Part shown: positions 13,888 through 24,540 of the stretch, in pieces | Numbering within the stretch: the first letter of the stretch is position 1 | Layout of the letters: each line of letters opens with the position of its first letter | NCBI GenBank assembly: GCA_035569495.1 | Contig: DATMMX010000058.1 | Span: 1 to 50,277 of the forward strand | DNA: 50,277 nucleotides | Direction of reading: 5' to 3' | From: DASRDZ01 sp035569495 | GTDB lineage: Bacteria > Chloroflexota > Dormibacteria > Aeolococcales > Aeolococcaceae | Notes under the pieces: generated by a model | Seen by the model: only the letters and a program-made list of their open reading frames with translations | Databases searched by the model: none | Told to the model about the DNA's origin: nothing | Made by a program: the position numbers and the translations under genes

Positions 13888-16520
13888 GCCGCGTCCTCGC
13901 CGAGCAGGCCCCGCAGCCGCGCCTGTTCGGCGCGCGCCTCGTCGAGCTGGTTGCGCGCGCCCTCGACGACGTGGCTCGGGGCGCGCTCGGTGAAGCCGGG
14001 ATTGGCCAGCTTCTGCTGCAGCTGCTCGATGCGCGTCGCGACGTCGCCGAGCTGCTTGCGCAGCCGGGCGGTGTCGTCGGCGCGCGCGGCGGTGTCGAGG
14101 AAGAGGGTGGCGTGCGCGGTGCCGGCGACGACGCGCACCGCGGTCATGTCCGGCGGCGCCTCGCTGACCACGCTGAACGGCGCCAGCGACTCGACCAGCC
14201 GGGCCACCTCGCCGCGCTGCAGGTGGCCGTTGGCGTCGATCACCAGCGGCTGGCGCTCGCGGCTGGCGGCGGGCACACCGGCCTCCTGGCGCGCGGCGCG
14301 CAGCGACTGCACCAGCTCCAGCACCACGTCGACCGCCTCGCGCGCCTTCTGCGTGGCGCCGTCGCGCCACCACTCGGGGACCGCCGGCCAGTCGCGCCGC
14401 TGCAGCGTCGGCGCCGCGCCGGGGAGGCGTTGGGCGCACTCCTCGGTGATGAACGGCATGAAAGGATGGAGCAGGCGCAGCAGCACGTCGAGCGCGGTGG
14501 TCGCCGTCCACGCGGCCGCGTCGCGCGAGCGCGGGTCGGCGCCGTCGCGCAGGCGGGTCTTGCTCATCTCCACGTACCAGTCGCAGAAGCCGTGCCAGGT
14601 GGTGTCGTAGAGCCGTTCCATGGCGTCGTGGAAGCGATATTGCTCGATGCCGCTGTTGCAGGCGTCGACGGTCTCCGCCAATCGTGCCAGCAGCCAGCGG
14701 TCCTCGGCGGCGAGGTCCTCCTGCGGCACCTCGCGCGGCGCCCTGATCACGTCGCCGCCGTCGCCCAAGCGCGTGACCAGGAATCGGGTGACGTTCCAGA
14801 GCTTGTTGGCGAAACGCTGGTAGGAGGCGATGCGGTCCTCGTCGAAGCGCACGTCCTGTCCCGACGTGCCCACCGCGCCGGCCCAGGCGCGCACCGCGTC
14901 GGCGCCGTAGCGCTCCGTCATGGTGACCGGGTCGATGGCGTTGCCCTTCGACTTGCTCATCCGCGAGCCGTCCACGGCCAGGATGGTGCTGTTGATGATC
15001 ACGTCGTAGAAGGGCTCGCTGTCCATGAAGCGCAGGCCGGTCATCACCATGCGGGCCACCCAGAGGAAGATGATCTCGCGCGCCGTGCCGAGCACGTCGG
15101 TGGGATAGAAGCGGCGCAGGTCGTCGGTGTCGTCGGGCCAGCCGAAGATGGCGAACGGCCACAGGGCGCTGCTGAACCAGGTGTCGAGCACGTCGGGGTC
15201 GCTGGTCAGCTGCGCGTTGCCGCACACCTCACACTGCGTTGGCGGCTCGATCCAGGCGAAGCGATGGCCGTTGGCGCAGATGCTCACCGGGATGCTGTGG
15301 CCGAGCCAGATCTGCCGCGAGATGCACCAGTCGCGGATGTTGCGCATCCAGGACAGGTACACGTCGTTGAAGCGGCGCGGGTGGAAGCGCACGCGTCCCT
15401 GCTCGTTGGCCTCGATGGCCGGCGCGGCCAGCGGCTTCATCGACACCCACCACTGCTCGCTGATCAACGGCTCCAGCACCTCACCGCAGCGGTCGCAGTG
15501 GCCCACGTCGTGGACGTATTCCTCCTCCTTGACCACAACTCCGGCGTCGCGCAGCGCCTGCAGCACGGCGTGGCGCGCCTGCGTCACGGTGAGGCCGTCG
15601 AACTGGGGCAGGTCGGGGACGGTCATGCGGCCGTCGAAGCCGATCGCGGTGATGATGGGCAGGCCGTGGCGCTGGGCGATCTCGAAGTCGAGCGGGTCGT
15701 GCCCGGGCGTCACCTTGAGCGCGCCGGTGCCGAACTCGCGCTCCACGCCCTCGTCGGCGACGATGGGGATGCGCCGGCCGCTGAGCGGCAGCACCACGTG
15801 CTTGCCGATCATGTCCTTGTAGCGCGGGTCGTCGGGGTGCACGGCGACGCCGGTGTCGGCGAGCATGGTCTCGGGACGCACCGTGGCGATGACGATGCTG
15901 CCGCCCTCTTCGACCGGGTAGCGGAGCTGCACCATCGCGTCGGTGTGCTCCTGCCAGTCGATCTCCTCGTCGCTGATCGCCGAGCGGCAGCGCGGACACC
16001 AGTTGACGATGCGCGGGCCGCGGTAGATCAAACCCTGGTCATAGAGCGACTTGAACGCGGTGCGGATGGCACGCACGTACTGCGGGTCGAGGGTGAAGCG
16101 GGTGCGCGACCAGTCGAGGCTGAAGCCGAGCTCGCGCATCTGCTGCAGGATGCGTCCGCCGTACTCCGCGTACCAGCGCTCGACGCGCAGCTCGAAGCCG
16201 GCGCGGCCCAGGGCCTCCTTGCTGGTGCCCTCCTCGGCGAGCTGGCGCTCGATGACGTTCTGGGTGGCGATGGCGGCGTGGTCGGTGCCGGGGCACCACT
16301 CCACCTCGTAGCCGTTCATGCGGCGGTGGCGGCAGAGGATGTCCTGCACCGAGCCCATCACCGCGTGACCCATGTGCAGCACGCCGGTGATGTTCGGCGG
16401 CGGCAGCGAGATGACGAAGCTGGGCTTGGGGCTGTGCACATCGGCGACGCCGAGCTTCAGCTCCTCCCACCGCTCCAGCCAGCGCGGCTCGACGGCGTGC
16501 GGATCGAAGGACTTGTCCAT
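13884..16520 (-). CDS. valS: Valyl-tRNA synthetase
   Basis: ValS charges tRNA-Val and edits misactivated threonine. The 878-residue protein is full length. It begins MDKSFDPHAVEPRWLERWEE. It has the class I HIGH motif as HMGH in PPPNITGVLHMGHA and the KMSKS motif as RMSKSKGN, a CP1 editing domain between them, and a C-terminal anticodon-binding region with the ValS coiled-coil arm (about the last 65 residues, from ARADDTARLRKQL). The HFGH-type variant and WCPRC/CEVCG Cys pairs fit bacterial ValS. The ATG at 16520 is preceded by TATACT 11 nt upstream and no Shine-Dalgarno sequence. It heads an operon with the zinc-ribbon and Hyf/Nuo-like genes. Confidence 0.96.
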   Translation of the reverse strand: MDKSFDPHAVEPRWLERWEELKLGVADVHSPKPSFVISLPPPNITGVLHMGHAVMGSVQDILCRHRRMNGYEVEWCPGTDHAAIATQNVIERQLAEEGTSKEALGRAGFELRVERWYAEYGGRILQQMRELGFSLDWSRTRFTLDPQYVRAIRTAFKSLYDQGLIYRGPRIVNWCPRCRSAISDEEIDWQEHTDAMVQLRYPVEEGGSIVIATVRPETMLADTGVAVHPDDPRYKDMIGKHVVLPLSGRRIPIVADEGVEREFGTGALKVTPGHDPLDFEIAQRHGLPIITAIGFDGRMTVPDLPQFDGLTVTQARHAVLQALRDAGVVVKEEEYVHDVGHCDRCGEVLEPLISEQWWVSMKPLAAPAIEANEQGRVRFHPRRFNDVYLSWMRNIRDWCISRQIWLGHSIPVSICANGHRFAWIEPPTQCEVCGNAQLTSDPDVLDTWFSSALWPFAIFGWPDDTDDLRRFYPTDVLGTAREIIFLWVARMVMTGLRFMDSEPFYDVIINSTILAVDGSRMSKSKGNAIDPVTMTERYGADAVRAWAGAVGTSGQDVRFDEDRIASYQRFANKLWNVTRFLVTRLGDGGDVIRAPREVPQEDLAAEDRWLLARLAETVDACNSGIEQYRFHDAMERLYDTTWHGFCDWYVEMSKTRLRDGADPRSRDAAAWTATTALDVLLRLLHPFMPFITEECAQRLPGAAPTLQRRDWPAVPEWWRDGATQKAREAVDVVLELVQSLRAARQEAGVPAASRERQPLVIDANGHLQRGEVARLVESLAPFSVVSEAPPDMTAVRVVAGTAHATLFLDTAARADDTARLRKQLGDVATRIEQLQQKLANPGFTERAPSHVVEGARNQLDEARAEQARLRGLLGEDAA

Positions 16521-16531
16521 GGGAGCAACCG

Positions 16532-16537
16532 AGTATA
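16532..16537 (-). promoter_or_regulatory. -10 hexamer TATACT of the valS operon
   Basis: TATACT on the minus strand ends 11 nt before the valS ATG, predicting a leader of only about 4-5 nt. No T-box leader can fit in the 30 nt before the next gene, so valS is not regulated that way here. Confidence 0.55.
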
Positions 16538-16550
16538 GATTCCGGTGCTG

Positions 16551-17150
16551 CTACGGCAGGCCGGCCGCGACGGTGCGAGCCGACTGCGGATCGAGCCAGA
16601 GTGGACTGAACGGCGAGGTGCGGTACACCAGGCGCGGCGGGCTGCTGACGCCGAGCTGCGCCTGGGCCTCCACGACGCTGAGCAGCGGGAAGTGGGTGGG
16701 CAGGACGCTGGGGTCGGTGCGCAGCAGGTCGCGGGTGTCGCTGTAGTAGGCGCGGCCGCCGCAGTCGAGCAGCCAGGCGACCAGGCCGACGACGCGGCGC
16801 TGCCCGGTCTGCCCGCCGGAAACGGAGAGCGGCACCACCAGGGCGTCGTACCTGGCGGCGCCGCTCGCCGCCTCGCGAACGATGGAGTCGGGGGTGGCGC
16901 CGGCGAGGTCGCTGTGCAGGGCGGTGGCGGCGCTCACCGAGGCGTCGGCGAGGGCGCGCTGGTCGGTGGGGTCGAAGGCCTGGTCGAATCCGCCCAGGGT
17001 GCGCAGCTCGGCGGGGAGGGTGGGTTGGGGGGCGGGGACGTCGCAGCCCGCGGTGCGCGATCGGGCCAGGGCGACGCCCAGAACCACCGCGGCGACGGCC
17101 AGGACGGCGAGGATTGCGAGCACGAAAGGGCGTCGGAGGAGGGCGGGCAC
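16551..17150 (-). CDS. Hypothetical membrane-anchored exported protein
   Basis: The 199-residue protein has an N-terminal membrane anchor (about residues 8-30, VLAILAVLAVAAVVLGVAL) preceded by Arg residues, then a soluble domain expected outside the cell. The soluble part has two cysteines (CDVPAPQP and LLDCGGRAYYSDTRDLL) that could pair. I recognise no family. Start is GTG 17150; the stop lies 30 nt before the valS ATG, inside which the valS -10 sits. It is transcribed in the same direction as valS but probably separately. Confidence 0.6.
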   Translation of the reverse strand: MPALLRRPFVLAILAVLAVAAVVLGVALARSRTAGCDVPAPQPTLPAELRTLGGFDQAFDPTDQRALADASVSAATALHSDLAGATPDSIVREAASGAARYDALVVPLSVSGGQTGQRRVVGLVAWLLDCGGRAYYSDTRDLLRTDPSVLPTHFPLLSVVEAQAQLGVSSPPRLVYRTSPFSPLWLDPQSARTVAAGLP

Positions 17151-17244
17151 GAGGGGTTAGTACCAAATCCGGGGGAAAGCGCGTTAGCGTGGAGGACGTC
17201 GCGCCCATGGGGCGGCGGCAAACGGGTGTGGAGAGATTGGCGGC

Positions 17245-18365
17245 GTGGTGCTTCGATACCGACTGATGCCCCTGCTGGTGGCGGCCGGCACGCTCGCGGC
17301 ATGCGGTCCCGGACACGGCAATGCGGTGGGAACGCCGCAGCCGACGGGCCGCGCCGCGCAGTCGCCGTCGCCCTCGCCGACCACGCCCAACCTGCCCCTT
17401 CTCGCCGTCCTCGACCACCCCTTCGGCGCCGCGCCCAACACCCTGCGGCTGCTGCGCGCCGACGGCGGTGGCGAGGTCGCCCACATCGCCCTCGACCCCG
17501 ACGCCGAGGCGGTGGCCACCTCGGGCGTGCTGGTGCTGGTCGCCGGCGCGGGGCACATCCGCGCCTACGGCAGCGACGGCGGCCTGGTGACCACGCTGAC
17601 TGTCCCGGATGGGCCCAACGCGCTGGTGCGGGGACTGACCGGGGACGACTCGTCGACGAGGTGGTTCTGGGCCACCGTCACCCAGAACGGGGACAGCGCG
17701 GTGAGCCGGATCTACACCGCCGGCCCGGGCATCCCACCGACCATGGTGATGAGCAGCACCGCCCCCGGGCGCGCCCAGCAACCGCTGGATTGGACGCCGG
17801 GCGGCCCGGTGGTGTCCGACGAGCCGCTCGGCATCGGCGGCTACGTGCTCTTCCGCCGCACCTTCGGCTCGACCGGCCTGCTCGACATGTCCAGCCGCAC
17901 CGTGCATCCACTCACCGACGCGTCCTGCGCCTACAGCGACATGGCGCTCGACGGCTCGGTCGCCTGCGTGCTCAACGGGCGTGAGGCGCCCAACAGCGGG
18001 GGGCCGGTGACCCTGCGCGTCACCCGCACCGGGGCGCCGCCGCTGGAGATCCCGCTGGGCTCGTCGGTGCAGCAGGCGGGGGCGGCGCTGTTCTCGCCGG
18101 ACGGGAAGCTGCTCACCCTGGCCAGCTCGCCGGCCCTCGGCGAGGGGGCGGAGCAGATCACCATGGAGCTGGTCGATCCCGCCAGCGGGGCGCGCCACGC
18201 CTTCGGTGCGGCGGGGTTGATGCCGGTCGACTGGCTGCCCGACGGGCGCCTGGTGACGGTGCGGCTGCCCGGTGTGGAGGGCGGCGACGCAGGGACCTAC
18301 GTACTCGACAGCAGCGGGACCGCCACGCTGATCTGCACGGCCAGCACAGTGATGGGAGTGCTGCG

Positions 18366-18369
<4 letters not shown>
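17245..18369 (+). CDS. Lipoprotein with beta-propeller-like (TolB/WD40-type) repeats
   Basis: This is a 374-residue protein with a signal peptide and lipobox (LAAC, Cys at ~residue 20), then a Gly/Pro/Ser/Thr linker of ~30 residues typical of exported lipoproteins in high-GC Gram-positives. The body has repeating blade-like stretches such as LRLLRADGGGEVAHIALDPD and AALFSPDGKLLTLASSP. SPDGK is the classic TolB/WD40-propeller turn. No catalytic motif is seen, so it is probably a sensor or scaffold. Starts are GTG 17245 or 17248; a GGAGAG lies 9-10 nt upstream. It converges on clpX and its stop TAA overlaps the clpX stop. Confidence 0.72.
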
Positions 18370-19628
<1,259 letters not shown>

Positions 19629-19650
19629 GGCGCCCTCCGGGCTGCTGAGC

Positions 19651-20364
<714 letters not shown>

Positions 20365-20373
20365 GGTGCGGTC

Positions 20374-20379
20374 ATTATA
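20374..20379 (-). promoter_or_regulatory. -10 hexamer TATAAT of clpP-clpX
   Basis: A consensus TATAAT on the minus strand ends 9 nt before the clpP ATG. Transcription would start 2-3 nt before the start codon. No matching -35 box is seen. Confidence 0.6.
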
Positions 20380-20450
20380 GGTGCGGTCCCTGGAGCCGCC
20401 GACTTTGCGAGGGACCGGTGCCGGAGGTGGGCCCCGGGCGGGTGGCCGCT

Positions 20451-20479
20451 TTGAGGCGCGCGCCTCGTTCACATATGTG
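20451..20479 (+). promoter_or_regulatory. Promoter of the small secreted-protein gene (TTGAGG, 17 bp, TATGTG)
   Basis: TTGAGG (20451-20456) and TATGTG (20474-20479) are separated by 17 bp. Each matches the sigma-70 consensus at four of six bases. The predicted leader is ~48 nt and contains a strong purine-rich ribosome site (GGAAGGAAGGG) before ATG 20534. This is the opposite style to the leaderless clpP next door. Confidence 0.45.
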
Positions 20480-20533
20480 TCAAAATCCGTGGCCGGTGGC
20501 GCATGCGCGCCTCAGGAAGGAAGGGAATCAGAC

Positions 20534-21064
20534 ATGAAGGTTCGTACTCGCCTGCTCGCAGTCGCCGCCTCACTGGGGGCGGCCGCGGTGGCCGCGACTC
20601 CCCTGGTCGCACAGGCCACTTACGACATCGACGCCTATGTCTTCGTCAACGTGCCGGTCAACTCCAACGGATCGGTCACGGTCGGGCCGGTGACGGTCAC
20701 CTGGACGATCAGCATCCCGGTCACCGCCTGCTCCTACTTCTCCCTGGACGACGCTGACCCGATCATCCCCGAGGCGGGGATCGCGGGCGGCGGCTGCACC
20801 GGCACGGGCGTCTGGACGTACGCGCAGATCGGCTGTGGCACCGGGACGCTCACCGGGAACATGACCATGACCGACGGCGGCGACACGCGCTCGCTCACCG
20901 TCACCGGGCTGATGACGGGTTTCGGGGCCACCCTCGCGGGCACGACCAGCGGCCTCGGTGTGGTGACCGGCCACATCCAGCTGGTGCCCAATGGCACCCA
21001 GACCTGTGTGAGTGGCATCACCGGTTTCACGGCCGACGGCAACCTGGCTCTCGCCGGCAACTGA
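20534..21064 (+). CDS. Small secreted protein, unknown function
   Basis: This 176-residue product has a clear Sec signal peptide (MKVRTRLLAVAASLGAAAV, cleavage likely after VAQA at ~residue 30). The mature part is rich in Thr, Gly and Val with alternating beta-strand patterns and four or five cysteines (ACSYF, GGCTG, IGCGTG, QTCVSG), suggesting a disulfide-stabilised beta-sandwich. No family recognised. The ATG has a strong ribosome site (GGAAGGAAGGG) about 10 nt upstream, unusual here and consistent with high expression. It lies divergent to clpP and convergent to tig, with a hairpin after the stop. Confidence 0.75.
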   Translation: MKVRTRLLAVAASLGAAAVAATPLVAQATYDIDAYVFVNVPVNSNGSVTVGPVTVTWTISIPVTACSYFSLDDADPIIPEAGIAGGGCTGTGVWTYAQIGCGTGTLTGNMTMTDGGDTRSLTVTGLMTGFGATLAGTTSGLGVVTGHIQLVPNGTQTCVSGITGFTADGNLALAGN

Positions 21065-21077
21065 CAGACGTTCCTGG

Positions 21078-21099
21078 GGAGCGGCGGCGGGGCCGCTCC
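21078..21099. terminator. GC-rich hairpin between the secreted-protein gene and tig
   Basis: GGAGCGGC (21078-21085) pairs with GCCGCTCC (21092-21099) around a 6-nt loop, 13 nt after the stop at 21064. No T tract follows. It could stop transcription from both converging genes. Confidence 0.5.
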
Positions 21100-21134
21100 T
21101 CGACCGGCTCGAAGCGGCGGCGAGCCTTGAGGGC

Positions 21135-22436
21135 CTAGACGTCGCCGCGGGCGATCTCCACGGCACGACGGGCGGCGCCGCGCAGCTCCAGGTCCTGGTG
21201 CACCGAGCGGTGCAGGCGGCGGCGCTGGTCGGCGCTGAGCTTGCGCCCGGCGGCCAGGCGCTTCTCCTCGCGCTCCACGTCGGCCTCGTCGATCTCGACG
21301 CCCTCGGCGCGACCGAGAGCGGCCAGGGCGAGGTCGAGCTTGACGCGCTGCACGGCGCCCTCGCGGCGCTCGCCACGGACCTGCTCCATGGACTGCCCCG
21401 AGTACTCGAGGAAGCGCTCCAGCTGCAGCCCCGCCTGGGCGAGCTGGACAGACATCTCGGTGAGCTGGTTGTCGATCTCGCGGTCGACCAGCGCCTCGGG
21501 GACGTCGATGCCCACCCGCTCGCGCAGGGCTTCGAGGACGGCGGACTCGTAGCGGTCCTCGTCCTCGCGTTCGGCGACCTCGCGGAGCCGGTCGCGGTAG
21601 TGGTCGCGCAGCTCGGCGACGGTGGTGCCGTGGCCGTCGGCGACGGCGAGCGCGTCGTCCAGGGGGGGCAGGTGGCGCTCGCGGACGTCGCCCACCGCGA
21701 TCTCCACGTCGACCGTGGCGCCGCGCAGCTCTTCGCGGGAGAAGTCCTCGGGAAGGGTGATCTGGGTCTGCTTGGTCTCGCCCGCCCGGACGCCGATGAG
21801 GGCGTCGGCCAGGCCGGGGAGGAGGCGCTCGCGGTCGATCTCGACGTCGCGCTCCTCCTGGTCCTCGCTGATCACCTCGTCGCCGCGGCGCATGGTCAGC
21901 TTGGCGTGGAGCACGTCGCCGTGCTGGGCGGGGCGGTCCTCGACGCGGACCAGGTCGGAGTGGCGGCGGCGCAGCTCCTCGATGACCTCGTCGACGCGCT
22001 CGTCGGTGATCTCGGTCTTCTCCTGGGGGACGCGCAGCTCCTCGGCGTAGTTGCCCAGGTCGACCTCGGGGAGCACGGTGACCGTGGCGGTGAAGCTGAA
22101 CGGCTGGCCGCGCTCGAAGTCGCCGAGCTTGACCTCGGGCTCGCTGACCGGGTCGACCTTCTCGCGGTCGATGGCTTCGGAGTACATGCGGGGCAGAAGG
22201 GCGTCGACCGCCTCCTGCTTGATGCTGTCCCAGCCGATCACCCGCTCGACGATCTGCGCCGGCGCCTTGCCGGGCCGAAAGCCGGGGATGCGCACCCGGC
22301 CGCCGAGGCGGCGGATGGCGTCGTCGACCGCCCTGTCCACCTGGGTGGCCGGCGCCTCGACGCGCAGCTCGACCAGCGAGCCCGGCTTGCGCTCGACGGT
22401 GACGGACAGCTCTGGGGTGGTGGCGGAGGTGGTCAC
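21135..22436 (-). CDS. tig: Trigger factor
   Basis: Trigger factor is the ribosome-bound chaperone with peptidyl-prolyl isomerase activity. The 433-residue protein has the N-terminal ribosome-binding domain with the signature GFRPGKAP, an FKBP-like central domain (about residues 155-245, including LLPGLADALIGVRAGE) and the helical C-terminal arm domain (PEALVDREIDNQL). Length is normal. It starts with GTG complementing 22434-22436, 55 nt downstream of tRNA-Leu on the same strand, and may be co-transcribed with it. Upstream of clpP in many bacteria, it is here separated from clpP by one gene in the opposite direction. Confidence 0.94.
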   Translation of the reverse strand: MTTSATTPELSVTVERKPGSLVELRVEAPATQVDRAVDDAIRRLGGRVRIPGFRPGKAPAQIVERVIGWDSIKQEAVDALLPRMYSEAIDREKVDPVSEPEVKLGDFERGQPFSFTATVTVLPEVDLGNYAEELRVPQEKTEITDERVDEVIEELRRRHSDLVRVEDRPAQHGDVLHAKLTMRRGDEVISEDQEERDVEIDRERLLPGLADALIGVRAGETKQTQITLPEDFSREELRGATVDVEIAVGDVRERHLPPLDDALAVADGHGTTVAELRDHYRDRLREVAEREDEDRYESAVLEALRERVGIDVPEALVDREIDNQLTEMSVQLAQAGLQLERFLEYSGQSMEQVRGERREGAVQRVKLDLALAALGRAEGVEIDEADVEREEKRLAAGRKLSADQRRRLHRSVHQDLELRGAARRAVEIARGDV

Positions 22437-22491
22437 GGTGAAGGTCTGGAGCTCCTGGTGGGCTGCGCCGGACGGGTGTCCGCCGCGAGCG

Positions 22492-22573
22492 TGCGCGGAC
22501 CGAGACTCGAACTCGGACGGGTCGCCCCACGGGATCCTAAGTCCCGCGCGTCTACCAATTACGCCATCCGCGC
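22492..22573 (-). tRNA. tRNA-Leu (anticodon UAG)
   Basis: The minus strand folds as a class II tRNA. The acceptor stem is GCGCGGA / TCCGCGC with discriminator A. The D arm contains AATTGGTAGACGC, the anticodon loop CTTAGGA (anticodon UAG) sits on a GCGGG-type stem, and a long variable arm and a T arm with GTTCGAGTC follow. The long variable arm and A discriminator fit leucine. CCA is not encoded. It reads CUA codons and probably other CUN codons. Confidence 0.93.
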
Positions 22574-22598
22574 TCGTTGTCGCCCTCGGCGGGGGCGG

Positions 22599-22604
22599 AG
22601 TCTA
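22599..22604 (-). promoter_or_regulatory. -10 hexamer TAGACT before tRNA-Leu
   Basis: TAGACT on the minus strand lies 25 nt before the tRNA 5' end, predicting a primary transcript with a ~19-nt leader to be removed by RNase P. No clear -35 box. Confidence 0.45.
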
Positions 22605-22638
22605 GCACTGAGGTCGCGGCGGCCCTGGCCGCTGCGGC

Positions 22639-24285
22639 TCACGGCGCGGTCATCGCGGCGATGGCGAGCTGGGTCATCGCCTGCGCGGTGCTGGAACAGC
22701 CGTCGGTGCAGGGCTGGGCGCCCCCGAAGGGGAAGACGTCGTCGTCGAACAGGTCGGTGGCGGTGAGCGCCGGCGGGCTGGTGCTCGACCGCACGCCCAC
22801 CACCACGGTGCCCTCGGCGCGACCCGGCACGCCGGTGTACCGCGACGACGTGGAGCCGCGGCTGATCAGGATCCCGGCGGCGCCCGGCCCGCCCAGGTTC
22901 GGCTGCGGCGTGCCAGGGGGGAAGACGTCGCCGGTTCCCTGGCCCAGCACGGTGTCCGACTCGTAGACGCCGTTGCTGTTCACGGCGTAGAGGACGCCGG
23001 CGCCGCCCAACTCCCCGGAGCCCTGCAGGTGGCGGGGACGGCCCTCGCAGTTGCCCGCGTCGTCGACGATGCCGGTGCCGGTGGTCGAGGCGTCGCCGGG
23101 CGCGCTCGCCAGCGGCATGTAGGTGGTGAAGTGGTTGGACGCCTGCTTGCTGTGCAGGATGCCGGTGCCGGCGATGAAGCCGAAGCCCTGGGCGTTGCGG
23201 ATGGCGCTGAAGACGTTGTCGCCACCGTCGACGTCGAGGATGCCGACGCCGCCGATGTGCCCGGTGCCCTGGGTGCCGACCTTGCCGAGGTACAGGTTGT
23301 CCCCGGTGCTGGTGTTCATGAGGATGCCGACGCCGGCCACGGACGCGCCCTCGGTGAAGAGGCGGCGCACCAGGTAGCTCGTCGTGCACGGCACCGGGGG
23401 ATTGCTGCCGGGCATGAAGGCGTCGGCGTCGGGCGACTGCATCTGCCCGAAGACGTTGTGCCGGCCGCCGACCTGGATGAGCAGCGACGACGCCAGCGCG
23501 CATTTGGGAACGCCGGCGCCGAGGATCTCGCTGACCAGCTCGCAGCCGCGCGCGGGCTGGCCGTCGATGGCGCCGTGGAACGGGTCGATGACGTTGCTGC
23601 CGGCGTTGTTGTAGAAACGGTCGTCGCCGGTGGCCACGGTGAGCGCGTAGTCCCAGTCGTACTGGTGGCCGGCTCCGGTGGTGTCGTAGCGGACCACCGG
23701 CCACACGTCGAGGACGTTGCTCGAGTCGGGCTTGGTGCCGTTGGCCGTCCCGGTGCGCACGTAGTCCTTGAGGGCGATGCCGTCGGTGTAGAGCGTGGCG
23801 GCGCAGAGCTGGATGGCGACCACCGAGGTCTGCGGGATCGAGGGCATGCTGTCGCCCATCGGCGTGGCCACGGCGGGCTGCATCTGCTGCACGGCGGCGG
23901 CGGTGACGGCGTCGCAGGCGTGCATGTCCTGCAGGACGACGGCCAGCCGCCCGGCCACCGCCGCGGGCAGCTGGGCCGCGGCCACCGGCGCCGAGGCGTC
24001 GGTGTTGATGCCGAGGTCGGCGGAAACTGCGTTGATCGCCTGCGCCAGCGCGGCGTTGGCATCGGTGGGCAGGGCCTGCAGGCCGGGGCTCGACGGTCCC
24101 AGCAGGAGGGTGGCCAGCGCCGCCTGCTGTGCTGGCGACGGCGCCGAGGCCGCCACGTCGGCGTGGGCGACCGCCGTGGGGTGCAGGCAGGCGGACGCGG
24201 TGACGATTCCGAGCATCGTGAGTGCGGCGTGGCGCCATGGACGATTGCAGGCGCGCGCAAGCCAAGCGGACGTCGACCGACGCAT
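22639..24285 (-). CDS. Secreted Gly-rich repeat protein, possible beta-helix
   Basis: This is a 548-residue exported protein with an Arg-containing N-terminus and a hydrophobic segment (AALTMLGIVTASACLHPTAVAHA), with likely cleavage after AHA. Residues ~280-430 contain a loose repeat, roughly G-V/T-G-I-L followed by x-x-x-x-x-D/S-N-x-F/L, seen in VGILMNTSTGDNLYLG, VGILDVDGGDNVFS and TGILHSKQASNHF. Such ladders suggest a parallel beta-helix. Several cysteines are present. I do not recognise a family and no catalytic motif is evident. The start is the ATG complementing 24283-24285, chosen because AGGAGGG lies 6 nt upstream. It has its own promoter. Confidence 0.72.
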   Translation of the reverse strand: MRRSTSAWLARACNRPWRHAALTMLGIVTASACLHPTAVAHADVAASAPSPAQQAALATLLLGPSSPGLQALPTDANAALAQAINAVSADLGINTDASAPVAAAQLPAAVAGRLAVVLQDMHACDAVTAAAVQQMQPAVATPMGDSMPSIPQTSVVAIQLCAATLYTDGIALKDYVRTGTANGTKPDSSNVLDVWPVVRYDTTGAGHQYDWDYALTVATGDDRFYNNAGSNVIDPFHGAIDGQPARGCELVSEILGAGVPKCALASSLLIQVGGRHNVFGQMQSPDADAFMPGSNPPVPCTTSYLVRRLFTEGASVAGVGILMNTSTGDNLYLGKVGTQGTGHIGGVGILDVDGGDNVFSAIRNAQGFGFIAGTGILHSKQASNHFTTYMPLASAPGDASTTGTGIVDDAGNCEGRPRHLQGSGELGGAGVLYAVNSNGVYESDTVLGQGTGDVFPPGTPQPNLGGPGAAGILISRGSTSSRYTGVPGRAEGTVVVGVRSSTSPPALTATDLFDDDVFPFGGAQPCTDGCSSTAQAMTQLAIAAMTAP

Positions 24286-24334
24286 CGGGACCCTCCTATT
24301 CCTTCCTTGCTCGCCGCGGGTGGCGATCGGGGGA

Positions 24335-24364
24335 ATTGTGAGGTTCGCCATGCGCCGTGGTCAA
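24335..24364 (-). promoter_or_regulatory. Promoter of the beta-helix-like gene (TTGACC, 18 bp, CACAAT)
   Basis: TTGACC (24364-24359) and CACAAT (24340-24335) on the minus strand are 18 bp apart. The predicted leader is ~43 nt and contains AGGAGGG just before the ATG at 24285. The remainder of the divergent region 24365-24540 shows nothing I can name. Confidence 0.5.
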
Positions 24365-24540
24365 CAACGTCAGACGCCGGATCGTCCACGGCGTGGCGGC
24401 GAGCAGGCGGCGGTCGAGCGGTGAAGGCGCCCCGGCCCCCCGGACGCCCCGGCGTGGCACCCTGGGCCGGGTCGCAAGACCGGCGGGGCTGCGGTCGTCT
24501 CGACTCAGTGACAGGGGGCGCCTCCCGCCTCCACACCCCT

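Noticed and set aside
13971..16538. 855-codon plus-strand ORF opposite valS
   Set aside because: Composition typical of antisense of a GC3-rich gene; valS on the other strand is beyond doubt.
16521..16550. T-box leader upstream of valS
   Set aside because: Only 30 nt separate valS from the next gene and the -10 box lies 11 nt before the ATG, so there is no room for a leader.
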